A stretch of DNA of 64,000 nucleotides from Chryseobacterium indicum (GTDB lineage: Bacteria > Bacteroidota > Bacteroidia > Flavobacteriales > Weeksellaceae). A program made the translations under genes and the position numbers. The stretch covers positions 1,488,001 through 1,552,000 of the forward strand of contig NZ_JACSGT010000001.1 in the NCBI RefSeq assembly GCF_021504595.1, read 5' to 3'. Below the pieces are notes generated by a model. The model did not search any database, had not been told where the DNA came from, and saw only the letters and a program-made list of their open reading frames with translations. Positions 34,223 through 42,838 of the stretch are shown in pieces; within the stretch, counting starts at the first letter, position 1, and each line of letters begins with the position of its first letter.

Positions 34223-34248
34223 TTAACAGTTTTTTTTAATATTTTCAA

Positions 34249-34279
34249 AATCCCTTTCCGAACATTTCGGAAAGGGATT
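34249..34279. terminator. Bidirectional hairpin between convergent genes
   Basis: A perfect 13-bp stem AATCCCTTTCCGA / TCGGAAAGGGATT (34249-34261, 34267-34279). It lies between the DUF3078 stop and the convergent ferritin-like stop; T-tracts are weak on both sides. Confidence 0.7.
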
Positions 34280-34309
34280 AAACAGCTAAAAATTTAAGGT
34301 AAAAACTCC

Positions 34310-35125
34310 TCAGACAATGAATAATGATGCAATTGCCTGGGCATCACTTCCACTTAAAATTTCGTCGTAGGCAGCAGAACCTGCAGCAGCTCCAAAAGCT
34401 GTAGCAGTATTAAAGCCAGCCTGATTTGTATTGCCTTCTCCTGCATAAACAGGGTTGGTTGCAGAAGGCATATTTCCTCCGTCTGCCAATTCTATCCATC
34501 CTTTATTCGCTCTCATTCTTCTCACCTGTGAAGCGTGTCTTGCTTCTACCGAGTGAATCTGTAACGCCGCCTGAAGAACAGTCTTGTTAGACATTACGTT
34601 TCCTGCCTGTCCTTTATACGCTCTTACTCCTGTATCTTCAAATGCCTGCGCTAAAACAAGGAACTGATTGTAATCTGTAAAAGGTGAAAAACTTCCGTTC
34701 GCCGTAAAATCGAAGGTTGGTTTGGCTCCCGGAGTTACTCCCAAAGAAGTTAAAGTATTTTTCAGAAAGGTTACGTGTGCAGATTCATGTTTTGCGATCT
34801 GCATAAATACTACACGGTCTGCACTTGGAATTAGGGATGATGCCGCCAGTCCTAATGCATAATATTCATTTTCAAGATATTCCAGAACCAAAGCCAATTG
34901 CAAGGCATCCGTTAAAGCACTTTTAAAGAATGTTGCATTTTTTGCAGTATCTGTGGTTTCAGCTTTTGCAGGAGTCGTCATTAAAGCTCCTAATCCAAAA
35001 GGAACTGCAGCAATAGCTGCTTTTTTCCCGAAAGATGAAATATTGGTAAGTGTTTCTAATCTTGATGTTTCTGTAGTGAAGAATTTATCATCAGAAAGCT
35101 TATCTAGTAATTTAAGAATATTCAT
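34310..35125 (-). CDS. Ferritin-like domain protein (pfam13668 type)
   Basis: A 271-residue protein. Residues 1-60 look like a processed or exported leader (SFGKKAAIAAVPFGLGALMT, TPAKAET). The ferritin-like helical domain from about 65 has ALVLEYLENEYYALGL, MQIAKHESAHVTFLKNTL, AFEDTGVRAYKGQAG and IHSVEARHASQVRRMRANKG, giving the Glu and His ligands of a di-metal site. Related proteins include plant and bacterial desiccation-related proteins; catalytic activity is unknown. It is 24 bp downstream of a paralogue, in one operon. Confidence 0.88.
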   Translation of the reverse strand: MNILKLLDKLSDDKFFTTETSRLETLTNISSFGKKAAIAAVPFGLGALMTTPAKAETTDTAKNATFFKSALTDALQLALVLEYLENEYYALGLAASSLIPSADRVVFMQIAKHESAHVTFLKNTLTSLGVTPGAKPTFDFTANGSFSPFTDYNQFLVLAQAFEDTGVRAYKGQAGNVMSNKTVLQAALQIHSVEARHASQVRRMRANKGWIELADGGNMPSATNPVYAGEGNTNQAGFNTATAFGAAAGSAAYDEILSGSDAQAIASLFIV

Positions 35126-35149
35126 AATGTAATTTTTTGAAGTGAATAA

Positions 35150-35857
35150 TTAACCGATTCCCTGTTCTTTCCAAGTGAAAGGTGTTTTGAAAAATCCTCC
35201 TGCTGCCGATACGACATCTTTTGGTTCTTTTGCAAGATCCAATCCATTGGCATCAATCACGTCATCTCCTGAGAAAGCCGCAGTTCCGGGGTTGATAAGG
35301 TTTCTGATTGCTGAAGCATGTCTTGCCTCCACGGAAACAATTTTACCAGCAATTACAAGATAATCTGCATTGGTAATGTATTTTCCAGCTCCGTTATACG
35401 CTGCAACTCCCGTATCTTCCAATGCTTTTGCAGTAGCAAGTACAGAATTTCTGTCGTTAAAATTTACATTTGGATATTGAAATTCCAGAGTAGGCAAGAC
35501 GTTGGATGTTGCTCCGCTGATCGCTGCCTTAAAGAAGTCTCTGTGGATTACTTCATGATGATAAAGATCTGTAAAAAGTTGTTTTTCGGCATTTGATATT
35601 CCGGAATAGAAATTATTAACCACTTTGGTATAGAAATCTGCTTCCAACTGTTCAAGTGCATAAGCGTAATTTAATACACCCACATCACCTTTTCCAAGGT
35701 CGAAAACGTTATTTTCAACCATATCGAAATTATCGTCATCACAACCGATCATGGTAAGACCTGCAAGAGCAAGACCTACACCGCTCAGTTTCAAAAAATT
35801 TCTTCTGCCTGTATCCAGAGTCGCTCCCTGGTTAGACACATTAATAGTTTTTTTCAT
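35150..35857 (-). CDS. Ferritin-like lipoprotein with Tat-type signal
   Basis: A 235-residue paralogue of the next gene. The N-terminus has a twin-arginine signal (GRRNFLKLSGVGLALAGL) ending in a lipobox-like MIGC, suggesting export folded and lipidation. The helical domain carries ALEQLEADFYTKVVNNF, LYHHEVIHRDFFKAAIS, ALEDTGVAAYNGAG and VSVEARHASAIRNL, with ExxH-type ligands. Tat export fits a cofactor- or metal-loaded protein. It is first in a two-gene operon and probably controlled with the nearby fasciclin gene and sigma factor (inference). Confidence 0.88.
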   Translation of the reverse strand: MKKTINVSNQGATLDTGRRNFLKLSGVGLALAGLTMIGCDDDNFDMVENNVFDLGKGDVGVLNYAYALEQLEADFYTKVVNNFYSGISNAEKQLFTDLYHHEVIHRDFFKAAISGATSNVLPTLEFQYPNVNFNDRNSVLATAKALEDTGVAAYNGAGKYITNADYLVIAGKIVSVEARHASAIRNLINPGTAAFSGDDVIDANGLDLAKEPKDVVSAAGGFFKTPFTWKEQGIG

Positions 35858-35961
35858 AATATTATTTTTTAGTGTAGAGATTTATATATTGTTAATGTGT
35901 TTTAAATAAGTTTGAAAGAAAACAGCATAAATATTATGCTGTTTCTCACACTTAAAAATTA

Positions 35962-36531
35962 TTATGGCATTAATACCGTATCGATAACATGAATTACACC
36001 ATTGGATTGGTTAACGTCTGCAATGGTTACTTTTGCATCGTTCCCTTTAGCGTCTCTTACATAAAGATTTTTACCTTTTGCCCAGAAAGTAAGTTCTTCA
36101 CCTTCTACTGTTTTCATCATTGCTTTACCGTTTCCTGCTTTTACAGCTGCCCAAACCTGTTTTGAGCTGTATTTTCCCGGTAAAACATGATAAGTAAGAA
36201 TTTTTGTAAGCATTTCTTTATTTTCAGGCTTTACAAGATTTGCTACTGTTCCTTTTGGAAGTTTTGCAAAAGCTGCATCTGTAGGTGCAAATACTGTGAA
36301 AGGTCCTGCTCCCTGTAAAGTTTCTACAAGACCTGCAGCTTTTACGGCAGCCACCAATGTTTTGTGATCTTTAGAATTTACTGCATTCTCGATAATGTTT
36401 TTTGAAGGATACATCGGCGCTCCGCCAACCATTACTGTTTTTTCCTTCATTGTCTGTGCTGTAGCGTTTCCACTGAAAGCGAATGATAAAGCCACCATTC
36501 CTAAAACTGCGATTTTTGATCTTGTATTCAT
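35962..36531 (-). CDS. Secreted fasciclin-domain protein
   Basis: A 189-residue protein with signal peptide (about residues 1-25, ending GNATAQ) and one FAS1 domain. FAS1 motifs are AGPFTVFAPTDAAFAKLP (H1 box), LTKILTYHVLPGKYSS (conserved YH motif) and NGVIHVIDTVLMP (H2 box). FAS1 proteins mediate adhesion or matrix contacts outside the cell. The ECF sigma factor gene is divergent, 266 bp away, a frequent arrangement in this group. Confidence 0.92.
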   Translation of the reverse strand: MNTRSKIAVLGMVALSFAFSGNATAQTMKEKTVMVGGAPMYPSKNIIENAVNSKDHKTLVAAVKAAGLVETLQGAGPFTVFAPTDAAFAKLPKGTVANLVKPENKEMLTKILTYHVLPGKYSSKQVWAAVKAGNGKAMMKTVEGEELTFWAKGKNLYVRDAKGNDAKVTIADVNQSNGVIHVIDTVLMP

Positions 36532-36746
36532 TTTTTTTGATTTTTAATGATAAATTATTTGATTTGTCTGTTCTTAAAATCATTTACGAACTCGGTTTTA
36601 TTTTGGATTTAAAAAATTGAATAAAAATCACAATCAATTGAAAAACAGTGCATTAAATTTTGTTTTTATTTTAATATAGTGGTATATTATTCATAATCTG
36701 TTAACATATACCTACATTTAATAAGGATTTAAAAGAATTTTTAAAA

Positions 36747-36778
36747 TTTGGTTATGATTAATATTATTGTTACTTTTG
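36747..36778 (+). promoter_or_regulatory. Full Bacteroidetes promoter for the ECF sigma operon
   Basis: TTTG at 36747-36750 and TACTTTTG at 36771-36778 are separated by 20 bp, an excellent match to the TTTG-N19/20-TAnnTTTG consensus. The inferred transcription start near 36784 supports a translational start just downstream, at 36798. Confidence 0.72.
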
Positions 36779-36797
36779 ATGAGTAAAATAATTTACT

Positions 36798-37346
36798 ATT
36801 AAAACAAAATATTCTGAAGAGCAGCTAATCGTTTTACTAAAGGAAAAAAACGAAACAGGTTTTCATCATCTGTATGATCACTATTCCGGTGCATTGTACG
36901 GGGTGATTCTTCGAATTGTTCAGTCCAAAGAATATACAGAAGAGATTATTCAGGACGTTTTTGTTAAAATATGGAATTCTATCCATCAATATGATGTTTC
37001 TAAAGGTAGATTTTATACCTGGATGATTAATATTGCAAGGAATACAGCGATCGACTATTTAAAATCAAAAGGATTTCAGAACCAGTTAAAAAACCAATCG
37101 CTTCCGGATTTCGTATATGATTCTACAGAGCTTTCAACGACTAATGATTCTTCCGATTATATCGGTTTTGCCAGTGTGCTTGAAAGTCTGGAGAAAGACA
37201 AAAAGGAACTTATCGATCTCGCGTATTATCAGGGATATACACAAAATGAAATATCTGAAAAACTGAAGATACCGCTGGGAACGGTTAAAACTAAAATGAG
37301 GAATGCACTTATGAAACTAAAAGATTTGCTAAAAGATTATCAATAA
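36798..37346 (+). CDS. ECF-type RNA polymerase sigma factor
   Basis: A 182-residue sigma-70 family protein. Region 2 spans TGFHHLYDHYSGALYGVILR through RFYTWMINIARNTAIDYLKS, and region 4 is ELIDLAYYQGYTQNEISEKL and IPLGTVKTKMRNALMKLKDL. No ATG, GTG or TTG precedes region 2 in frame: the frame is closed by TAA at 36789, and the first plausible start is ATT at 36798, giving MKTKYSEEQLIVLLKEKNE. A TTG at 36894 would remove part of region 2. An ATT start is therefore proposed. The following anti-sigma gene starts 1 base after the stop. Confidence 0.82.
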   Translation: MKTKYSEEQLIVLLKEKNETGFHHLYDHYSGALYGVILRIVQSKEYTEEIIQDVFVKIWNSIHQYDVSKGRFYTWMINIARNTAIDYLKSKGFQNQLKNQSLPDFVYDSTELSTTNDSSDYIGFASVLESLEKDKKELIDLAYYQGYTQNEISEKLKIPLGTVKTKMRNALMKLKDLLKDYQ

Positions 37347-37347
37347 A

Positions 37348-38160
37348 TTGAACACTAAAGAATACATATCATCCGGAATCATAGAATCTTATATTCTAGG
37401 TCTTGCTTCTCCTGAGGAGGCAGGTATTTTGGAGTGTGTGATGAAAAACAATGCAGAAGTAAAAACTGCTTTTGAAGAAGCACAGAAAACACTGGAAGAT
37501 CTTGCAACGGCACAGGCAGTCGCACCTCCGGCAGATTTAAAATCAAAGATTTGGAACAGAATTCAGCAGGAACAGACTGTTGAAGAAGAAGAAAAACCCG
37601 TATTTTCTGCAGATATTCCTGCAGCAAAACCACAGGAAGAGATAAGAATTCAGGGAAATAATAACTGGAAAGTATATACCGTTGCAGCATCGGTTCTGCT
37701 TCTGGTAAGCGTTGGCGGAAATATCTTCTGGATGAACAGCCAGAAAGAAACAAAAGCAGCGATCGCAAAAATGGAGACTGAGAAAAATGTTCAGAATCTT
37801 GCAATGCAGAGAATGAATCAGAAAATGGAAATGATTTCCAACCCTGATATGAAAATGGTAAAACTGAAAGGCGTAGAAAAACACACCGATTCCAAAGCAA
37901 TGGTTTTCTGGGATACCAAGACTAAAGATGTTTATCTCGATGCCGAAAGTTTACCAAAAGCTCCGGAAGGAATGCAGTATCAGCTTTGGGCGATTGCAGA
38001 CGGAAAACCTGTGGATGCAGGTATGTACACTGAAGAAAAAGACAGCAAGATTGCTCTCGCCAACATCACCAATGCTCAGGCTTTTGCCATTACACTGGAA
38101 AAAAAGGGCGGAAGTCCGGTTCCTACAATGGAAAATATGTATGTGATGGGAGGAGTTTAA
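37348..38160 (+). CDS. Anti-sigma factor (RskA-like)
   Basis: A 270-residue protein. The N-terminal helical sigma-binding domain (IIESYILGLASPEEAGILEC) is followed by one transmembrane helix at about residues 110-128 (VAASVLLLVSVGGNIFWM), a coiled-coil (MNSQKETKAAIAKMETEK) and a C-terminal RskA domain (AMVFWDTKTKDVYLDAESLP to FAITLEKKGGSPVP). It starts with TTG one base after the sigma gene stop. It should hold the sigma factor at the membrane until a signal releases it. Confidence 0.9.
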   Translation: MNTKEYISSGIIESYILGLASPEEAGILECVMKNNAEVKTAFEEAQKTLEDLATAQAVAPPADLKSKIWNRIQQEQTVEEEEKPVFSADIPAAKPQEEIRIQGNNNWKVYTVAASVLLLVSVGGNIFWMNSQKETKAAIAKMETEKNVQNLAMQRMNQKMEMISNPDMKMVKLKGVEKHTDSKAMVFWDTKTKDVYLDAESLPKAPEGMQYQLWAIADGKPVDAGMYTEEKDSKIALANITNAQAFAITLEKKGGSPVPTMENMYVMGGV

Positions 38161-38180
38161 TTCAATGAAATTTAAAATAT

Positions 38181-38211
38181 AAAGACCGGCATTTCTGTCG
38201 GTCTTTTTTGT
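38181..38211 (+). terminator. Terminator of the sigma/anti-sigma operon
   Basis: Perfect 8-bp stem AAAGACCG / CGGTCTTT (38181-38188, 38199-38206) followed by T residues. Confidence 0.88.
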
Positions 38212-38248
38212 TGATGATGAAAATATTTTTACTCAATCTTAAAAAATC

Positions 38249-40093
38249 CTATTCGGAATATTCTTTTAAAAGCTGTCGGTAACTCATTAATATTGTTGAT
38301 TTAGATATAAATCCTATAAATTGATTATTATCGTCTACAACTGGCAAATTCCAGACACCGGTATCATCAAAGGTCTGAAGGATCTCAAGAGGCTGATCTT
38401 CCGGACGGATAATCGCAGGAGGTGCTTTCATGATCTGAATAATTGTTGCGGAAACTTCATCATTGCTAAATAAGTAAGGTCTGATATCATCCAGTGTTAA
38501 AATTCCTCTTAAAACCTGGTCTTCATTTATTACCGCAAAAATATTTTTATTTCCGCTTTTTACCAACTCAAATAATTCAGTAACAGGAGCATTCTCGTCA
38601 ATAGTCTGAGAATATCTGTCGATAAATTCTTCTGTTTTTAAAGAGAAAAGAATGTTTTTATCATGCTTATTCGTGAAAATTTTCCCCTGATCTGCCAGAG
38701 ATTTCAGTTCCGGAGAAATAGGAGAGAACCATTTAGCAATCAGATAAGAAATAATGGAAACAATCATCAGCGGAATAAAAAGATCATATCCAAAACTGGA
38801 TTCTGCAATCAGGAAAATAGCCGTAAGAGGAGCATACATTACGCCGCTCATGGCTCCCGCCATTCCTACCAGAACAAGATTCGTAACAGGAACTTCTGTA
38901 AAGCCAATCTGCTGACAGACAACTGCAAAAAGATAACCTACTGTTCCACCCGCAAAAAGAGAAGGGGCAAAATTACCGCCGTTTCCGCCACTGAAAATAG
39001 TGAAAGAAGTGGCAAAAGCTTTCAGCAATAAAACCAGAATTAAAAAAATGATAATCGTAAAATCTTTTATTTCAAAATATCTGAAAAAACTGTTCTGAAT
39101 AATATTGTGGGTATTTCCGTTGGTAAAAGCTTTCACCGTATCATAGCCTTCTCCGAATAATGGTGGAAAAAGTACACAAAGTAAAGACAAAACAGCTCCG
39201 CCAAACATTGCCTTTCGGAGTCTGGACATTTTCAACCCTTTGATGAAATGTTCAACTTTTTGGGAAATCACCACAAAATATCTTGCGTATAAACCTGTAA
39301 CAATTCCCAGAATAAGATAATACGGTACATTTTTATAATTAAAAGCTTCTCTTGTATAAAACCTGAAAAGGACATCTTCCTGAAGCAGAATTCTCGACAG
39401 CAAACTTCCACAGACTGCGGCAACAACCAAAGGAATAAAGTCTGTAAATACAACTCCCGTTAAAAGAATTTCAAAAGCAAACATAATTCCGGCAATCGGT
39501 GCATTAAAAGCGGAAGCGATTCCGGCAGTGGCTCCTGCAGCGAGTAAAAGGGTTCTTTCTTTGTAGCTGAGGCGATAGGTTTGCGCAAAATTGGAACCTA
39601 TGGCTGCTCCGGTTACTGCAATCGGACTTTCAAGACCTGCAGAACCACCGAAGCCTACTGTTATAGCACTTTGTACAATCTGCGAATACATTTTAACGGA
39701 AGAAACAATGCTTGAATTCTGTGCAATTTCGTATAAAATCGCGCCGATCCCTTTTCTGTCCTGTCCTTTAAATATCGTTAAAACGATGCTCGTCGTTAAA
39801 ACAATTCCCAGAAACGGAAAAATAATATAGAACAGAATCTGGTATTCAAAATGAACTTTTGTTGTGATAAAATGGTGAATATTGTGAACAAGAGTTTTAA
39901 GAATTACTCCTGCCAAACCTGCCGAACAGCCGACAATAATTCCGGACAACACCAAAAACTGATTTCTGCTGAGTCTGTTGTTTAGCCAATGTAAAATGAG
40001 TTCGTAGCTGCGCGCTTTTTCAAGTCCATACTTCTGAAAGTCTCTCTTGAACTTCAGAAAGCTCAGAAACTTTTTCCTGTTATGAATATTCAC
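38249..40093 (-). CDS. ClC-family chloride channel/transporter with two CBS domains
   Basis: A 614-residue integral membrane protein. Ten or more hydrophobic segments occupy residues 50-440. ClC signatures are GGSAGLESPIAVTGAAIG (containing the gating Glu position), SAFNAPIAGIMFAFEIL and GNGGNFAPSLFAGGTVGYL (GxFxP). Two cytoplasmic CBS domains follow from about 470 to 610 (NENAPVTELFEL-like start; MKAPPAIIRPEDQPLEILQT). The Glu residues in FAFEIL and GLESP are compatible with a H+/Cl- exchanger, but this cannot be decided from sequence. Confidence 0.92.
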   Translation of the reverse strand: MNIHNRKKFLSFLKFKRDFQKYGLEKARSYELILHWLNNRLSRNQFLVLSGIIVGCSAGLAGVILKTLVHNIHHFITTKVHFEYQILFYIIFPFLGIVLTTSIVLTIFKGQDRKGIGAILYEIAQNSSIVSSVKMYSQIVQSAITVGFGGSAGLESPIAVTGAAIGSNFAQTYRLSYKERTLLLAAGATAGIASAFNAPIAGIMFAFEILLTGVVFTDFIPLVVAAVCGSLLSRILLQEDVLFRFYTREAFNYKNVPYYLILGIVTGLYARYFVVISQKVEHFIKGLKMSRLRKAMFGGAVLSLLCVLFPPLFGEGYDTVKAFTNGNTHNIIQNSFFRYFEIKDFTIIIFLILVLLLKAFATSFTIFSGGNGGNFAPSLFAGGTVGYLFAVVCQQIGFTEVPVTNLVLVGMAGAMSGVMYAPLTAIFLIAESSFGYDLFIPLMIVSIISYLIAKWFSPISPELKSLADQGKIFTNKHDKNILFSLKTEEFIDRYSQTIDENAPVTELFELVKSGNKNIFAVINEDQVLRGILTLDDIRPYLFSNDEVSATIIQIMKAPPAIIRPEDQPLEILQTFDDTGVWNLPVVDDNNQFIGFISKSTILMSYRQLLKEYSE

Positions 40094-40160
40094 TTTTGGG
40101 AATTTTAGACCGTAACCGAATTGTTACAGTTCCGTAAAGTTATGAAATAAATCATGAAAT

Positions 40161-41438
40161 TTAAAATTCTGTGTGAAATGCATTTTCCTTTTTAGGTCTT
40201 AAAATAAGACGGATGGAAGGATTGTTGGTAATAAATAATCTCAACCAGTTGAAAGCCAGACGCACCCTGCTTCCAAAGCTTATCAATGGGATAATATGAA
40301 TAAAAAGCCACGTTAACCACGCCATAAATCCTTTGTAGGAAAACTTGGGAAGATCTACCACTGCATTGAATTTTGAGATGATTGCCATACTTCCTTTATC
40401 ATTATATTTGAAAGGAGTGAGTACTTTTTCCTCTTCAATTCTTTTAAAATTTTTGCCTAAATTTCTGGCATGCTGAATCGCAACCTGCGCCAGCTGCGGA
40501 TGTCCTTTCGGGAAGTTTTCATCGGAGAACTGCAATGCAATATCGCCTAATGCATAGATGTTTTTCATTCCCTGAACTTTGTTATAAGCATCTGCTAATA
40601 TTCTTCTTCCTTTACCTAAACTCTCTGCCGGAATTCCGGGAACTTCACGACCAATAACACCTGAAGTCCAGATTAGTGTTTCAGTTTCAATGGTTTTTCC
40701 GTCTCCTAAAATTACTTTTCCATCAACATAATCCTTTACGACCGTATTTAAAATAATTTTTACCCCTAACTTTTTTAGCTGATCGTGGGCTGCTTCCTGA
40801 GCCATCTTGCTCATAGGAGAAAGTAAAGTCGGAAGTGCATCAATTAAATAAATGCTGGAAAGGCTGAGTTTAATTTCAGGATATTCTTTTTCAGCGATAT
40901 AGCTTCCCATTTCCGCAATCATTCCCGCAAGTTCCACTCCGGTCGGTCCGCCTCCTGCAATCACAATATTCTGAAGTTTCTGTGCTTCTTTGATGTTTTT
41001 GTTTCTCGCAGCTTCTTCAAGAGTTAAAAGCATATAATTTCTTAAGTAAAGTGCTTCATCAATGGTTTTCATAGGAATAGAACATTTCTTTACATTTTCC
41101 ATTCCGAAGAAATTGGATTCCGTTCCCAAAGCAAGAACCAGATAATCATAATGCAGATTTCCTGTATCGGTTTCAAGAATATTATTTTCATGATCCACAT
41201 TTACAAGACTTCCCATATGGAAATTTACATTTTTATAATTTGAAAGTAATTTCCTGAAAGGATAGCTGATATTCGAAGCCTCGATAAATGATGTAGCAAC
41301 CTGATAAATCAATGGCGGAAAGAAGTGATAATTGTTTTTATCCACTAAAGTAATTCTGAATCTTTTATCATTAACCAAAGATTTTATAAGATTAATTCCT
41401 GCAAAACCTCCTCCTACGATTACGATGTGCTTTTTCAT
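40161..41438 (-). CDS. ndh: Type II NADH:quinone oxidoreductase (NDH-2)
   Basis: A 425-residue FAD enzyme with two dinucleotide motifs: KHIVIVGGGFAGINLIK at the N-terminus (FAD) and NIVIAGGGPTGVELAGMIAE around residue 165 (NADH). Also visible are NNYHFFPPLIYQVATSFIEA, the quinone-side IYALGDIALQ, and amphipathic C-terminal helices (WLTWLFIHIIPLISFGSR) for membrane attachment. It oxidises NADH with quinone without pumping. The start is set at the ATG giving MKKHIVIVGGG, since an upstream ATG would add unrelated residues. Confidence 0.9.
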   Translation of the reverse strand: MKKHIVIVGGGFAGINLIKSLVNDKRFRITLVDKNNYHFFPPLIYQVATSFIEASNISYPFRKLLSNYKNVNFHMGSLVNVDHENNILETDTGNLHYDYLVLALGTESNFFGMENVKKCSIPMKTIDEALYLRNYMLLTLEEAARNKNIKEAQKLQNIVIAGGGPTGVELAGMIAEMGSYIAEKEYPEIKLSLSSIYLIDALPTLLSPMSKMAQEAAHDQLKKLGVKIILNTVVKDYVDGKVILGDGKTIETETLIWTSGVIGREVPGIPAESLGKGRRILADAYNKVQGMKNIYALGDIALQFSDENFPKGHPQLAQVAIQHARNLGKNFKRIEEEKVLTPFKYNDKGSMAIISKFNAVVDLPKFSYKGFMAWLTWLFIHIIPLISFGSRVRLAFNWLRLFITNNPSIRLILRPKKENAFHTEF

Positions 41439-41568
41439 ATGTATGTTATTGAAATGGTAACCTATTTTATTCAATAATAAAGCCAAATGCAAGGTTTGTG
41501 GTATTTATACATAATAAATTATCAGCACGATGTTTGTATCCTTTAGAACAACCAAATTTTACAACAAT

Positions 41569-42558
41569 ATGAAAACAGATGTTTTAAAGGAAAAACACAG
41601 GCTCGGATTAGGCGGAGTAGCCATCGGAACAGCTTTTGACAAATTAACAGACGGTGAATCCTACGAAGTTCTTCAAAAAGCGTGGGATCTCGGCATACGA
41701 TATTACGATACTTCACCGTGGTACGGATTAACAAAAAGTGAAAGACGATTCGGAAATTTTCTCCACGGGCAGAACAGGGAAGAGTTTGTATTATCCACGA
41801 AAGTCGGGCGTTTATTTGTGGAAGTTCCGGAAGATGAAGTTCCGCCAACGATGTGGAAAGCGCCTTTAAATTATGATTTTGAACACAATTACACAGCAGA
41901 TGCCATAAAAAGGTCTATTGAAGAAAGTCTTGAAAGAACACGATTGAGCCATATAGATATTGTTTATGTACATGATTTGTCGGAAGATCAGGTAGGAGAC
42001 CGTTATCCTTATTTTTTAAAACAGGCGAGAGAAGGCGCTTTTAAAGTTTTATCGGAATTGAGAGATCAGGGTGTCATTAAAGCATGGGGAATGGGCGTTA
42101 ATAAAATTGAGCCGATTCTGGATTGTCTGGATTCTGCAGATCCGGACATTTGTCTTTCTGCAACGCAATATTCTATTCTGGAACATGAAGATGCGGTCGA
42201 CAGACTGCTTCCAGCGGTAAGGAAAGCAGGTGTGAAGCTGGTTTCCGGCGCAGGTTATAATTCAGGTTTTATCAATGGGAGAGATCGTTACAACTATAAG
42301 GATGTGATCCCGAAAGGAATGAAAGAAAAACGTGAAAAAATTGATGAAATAGCGAAAAGATACAATGCAACCATTACACACGCCGCACTGCAGTTTGTTT
42401 TGGCCGCCGATGAATTTGCCTCCATTATTCCCGGAGCAAGCAAACCGGAACAGGTGGAAGACAATGTAAAGGCTTTGAATGAAAAGATTCCGGCAGATTT
42501 CTGGAAAGAGCTGAAATCCGAAAGACTGATTTATGAAAAAGCTCAGGTTCCTCATTAA
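41569..42558 (+). CDS. Aldo/keto reductase
   Basis: A 329-residue TIM-barrel NADPH oxidoreductase. The catalytic tetrad is seen as Asp and Tyr in YYDTSPWYGLTKSERRFG, Lys in FVLSTKVGRLF and His in DIVYVHDLSED. The subfamily resembles D-threo-aldose 1-dehydrogenase and pyridoxal dehydrogenase-type AKRs, oxidising sugar hemiacetals to lactones. The start is placed at the ATG giving MKTDVLKEKHRLGLGG; an upstream ATG is less likely. It is followed by a strong terminator. Confidence 0.9.
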   Translation: MKTDVLKEKHRLGLGGVAIGTAFDKLTDGESYEVLQKAWDLGIRYYDTSPWYGLTKSERRFGNFLHGQNREEFVLSTKVGRLFVEVPEDEVPPTMWKAPLNYDFEHNYTADAIKRSIEESLERTRLSHIDIVYVHDLSEDQVGDRYPYFLKQAREGAFKVLSELRDQGVIKAWGMGVNKIEPILDCLDSADPDICLSATQYSILEHEDAVDRLLPAVRKAGVKLVSGAGYNSGFINGRDRYNYKDVIPKGMKEKREKIDEIAKRYNATITHAALQFVLAADEFASIIPGASKPEQVEDNVKALNEKIPADFWKELKSERLIYEKAQVPH

Positions 42559-42572
42559 AATAAACTCCTGCT

Positions 42573-42598
42573 GCCTCTCGACTGAGAGGCTTTTTTTT
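42573..42598 (+). terminator. Intrinsic terminator after aldo/keto reductase
   Basis: A 7-bp stem GCCTCTC / GAGAGGC (42573-42579, 42584-42590), 4-base loop and an eight-T tail. Confidence 0.9.
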
Positions 42599-42805
42599 AG
42601 ATAAAAATTTAAAATTAATAAAAACTTAAATAAAGATTAAAGCTTAAGTATGCATAAACAGAAGTGTTTTAACTAAAAATTAAGATTTATTAAAATTAAA
42701 ATGATCTATCCAAATAAATCTTTTTAATTTTTTTTTAAGAAATTATTAAGCATTTTGTCATGTAATGTTATCTGTATGTTAACGAACAAGGAGTTTACTT
42801 CGGGA

Positions 42806-42813
42806 TAATTTTG
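42806..42813 (+). promoter_or_regulatory. -7 box of the Oar-like gene
   Basis: TAATTTTG fits TAnnTTTG 26 bp before the ATG of the outer-membrane protein gene. Confidence 0.5.
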
Positions 42814-42838
42814 CGGTAGAATTTTGAAAGTATAAAAA

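Noticed and set aside
36894..37346. Sigma factor starting at TTG 36894
   Set aside because: This would delete the N-terminal part of region 2, which is clearly encoded upstream in the same frame, and would leave about 110 bases of leader after a strong promoter.
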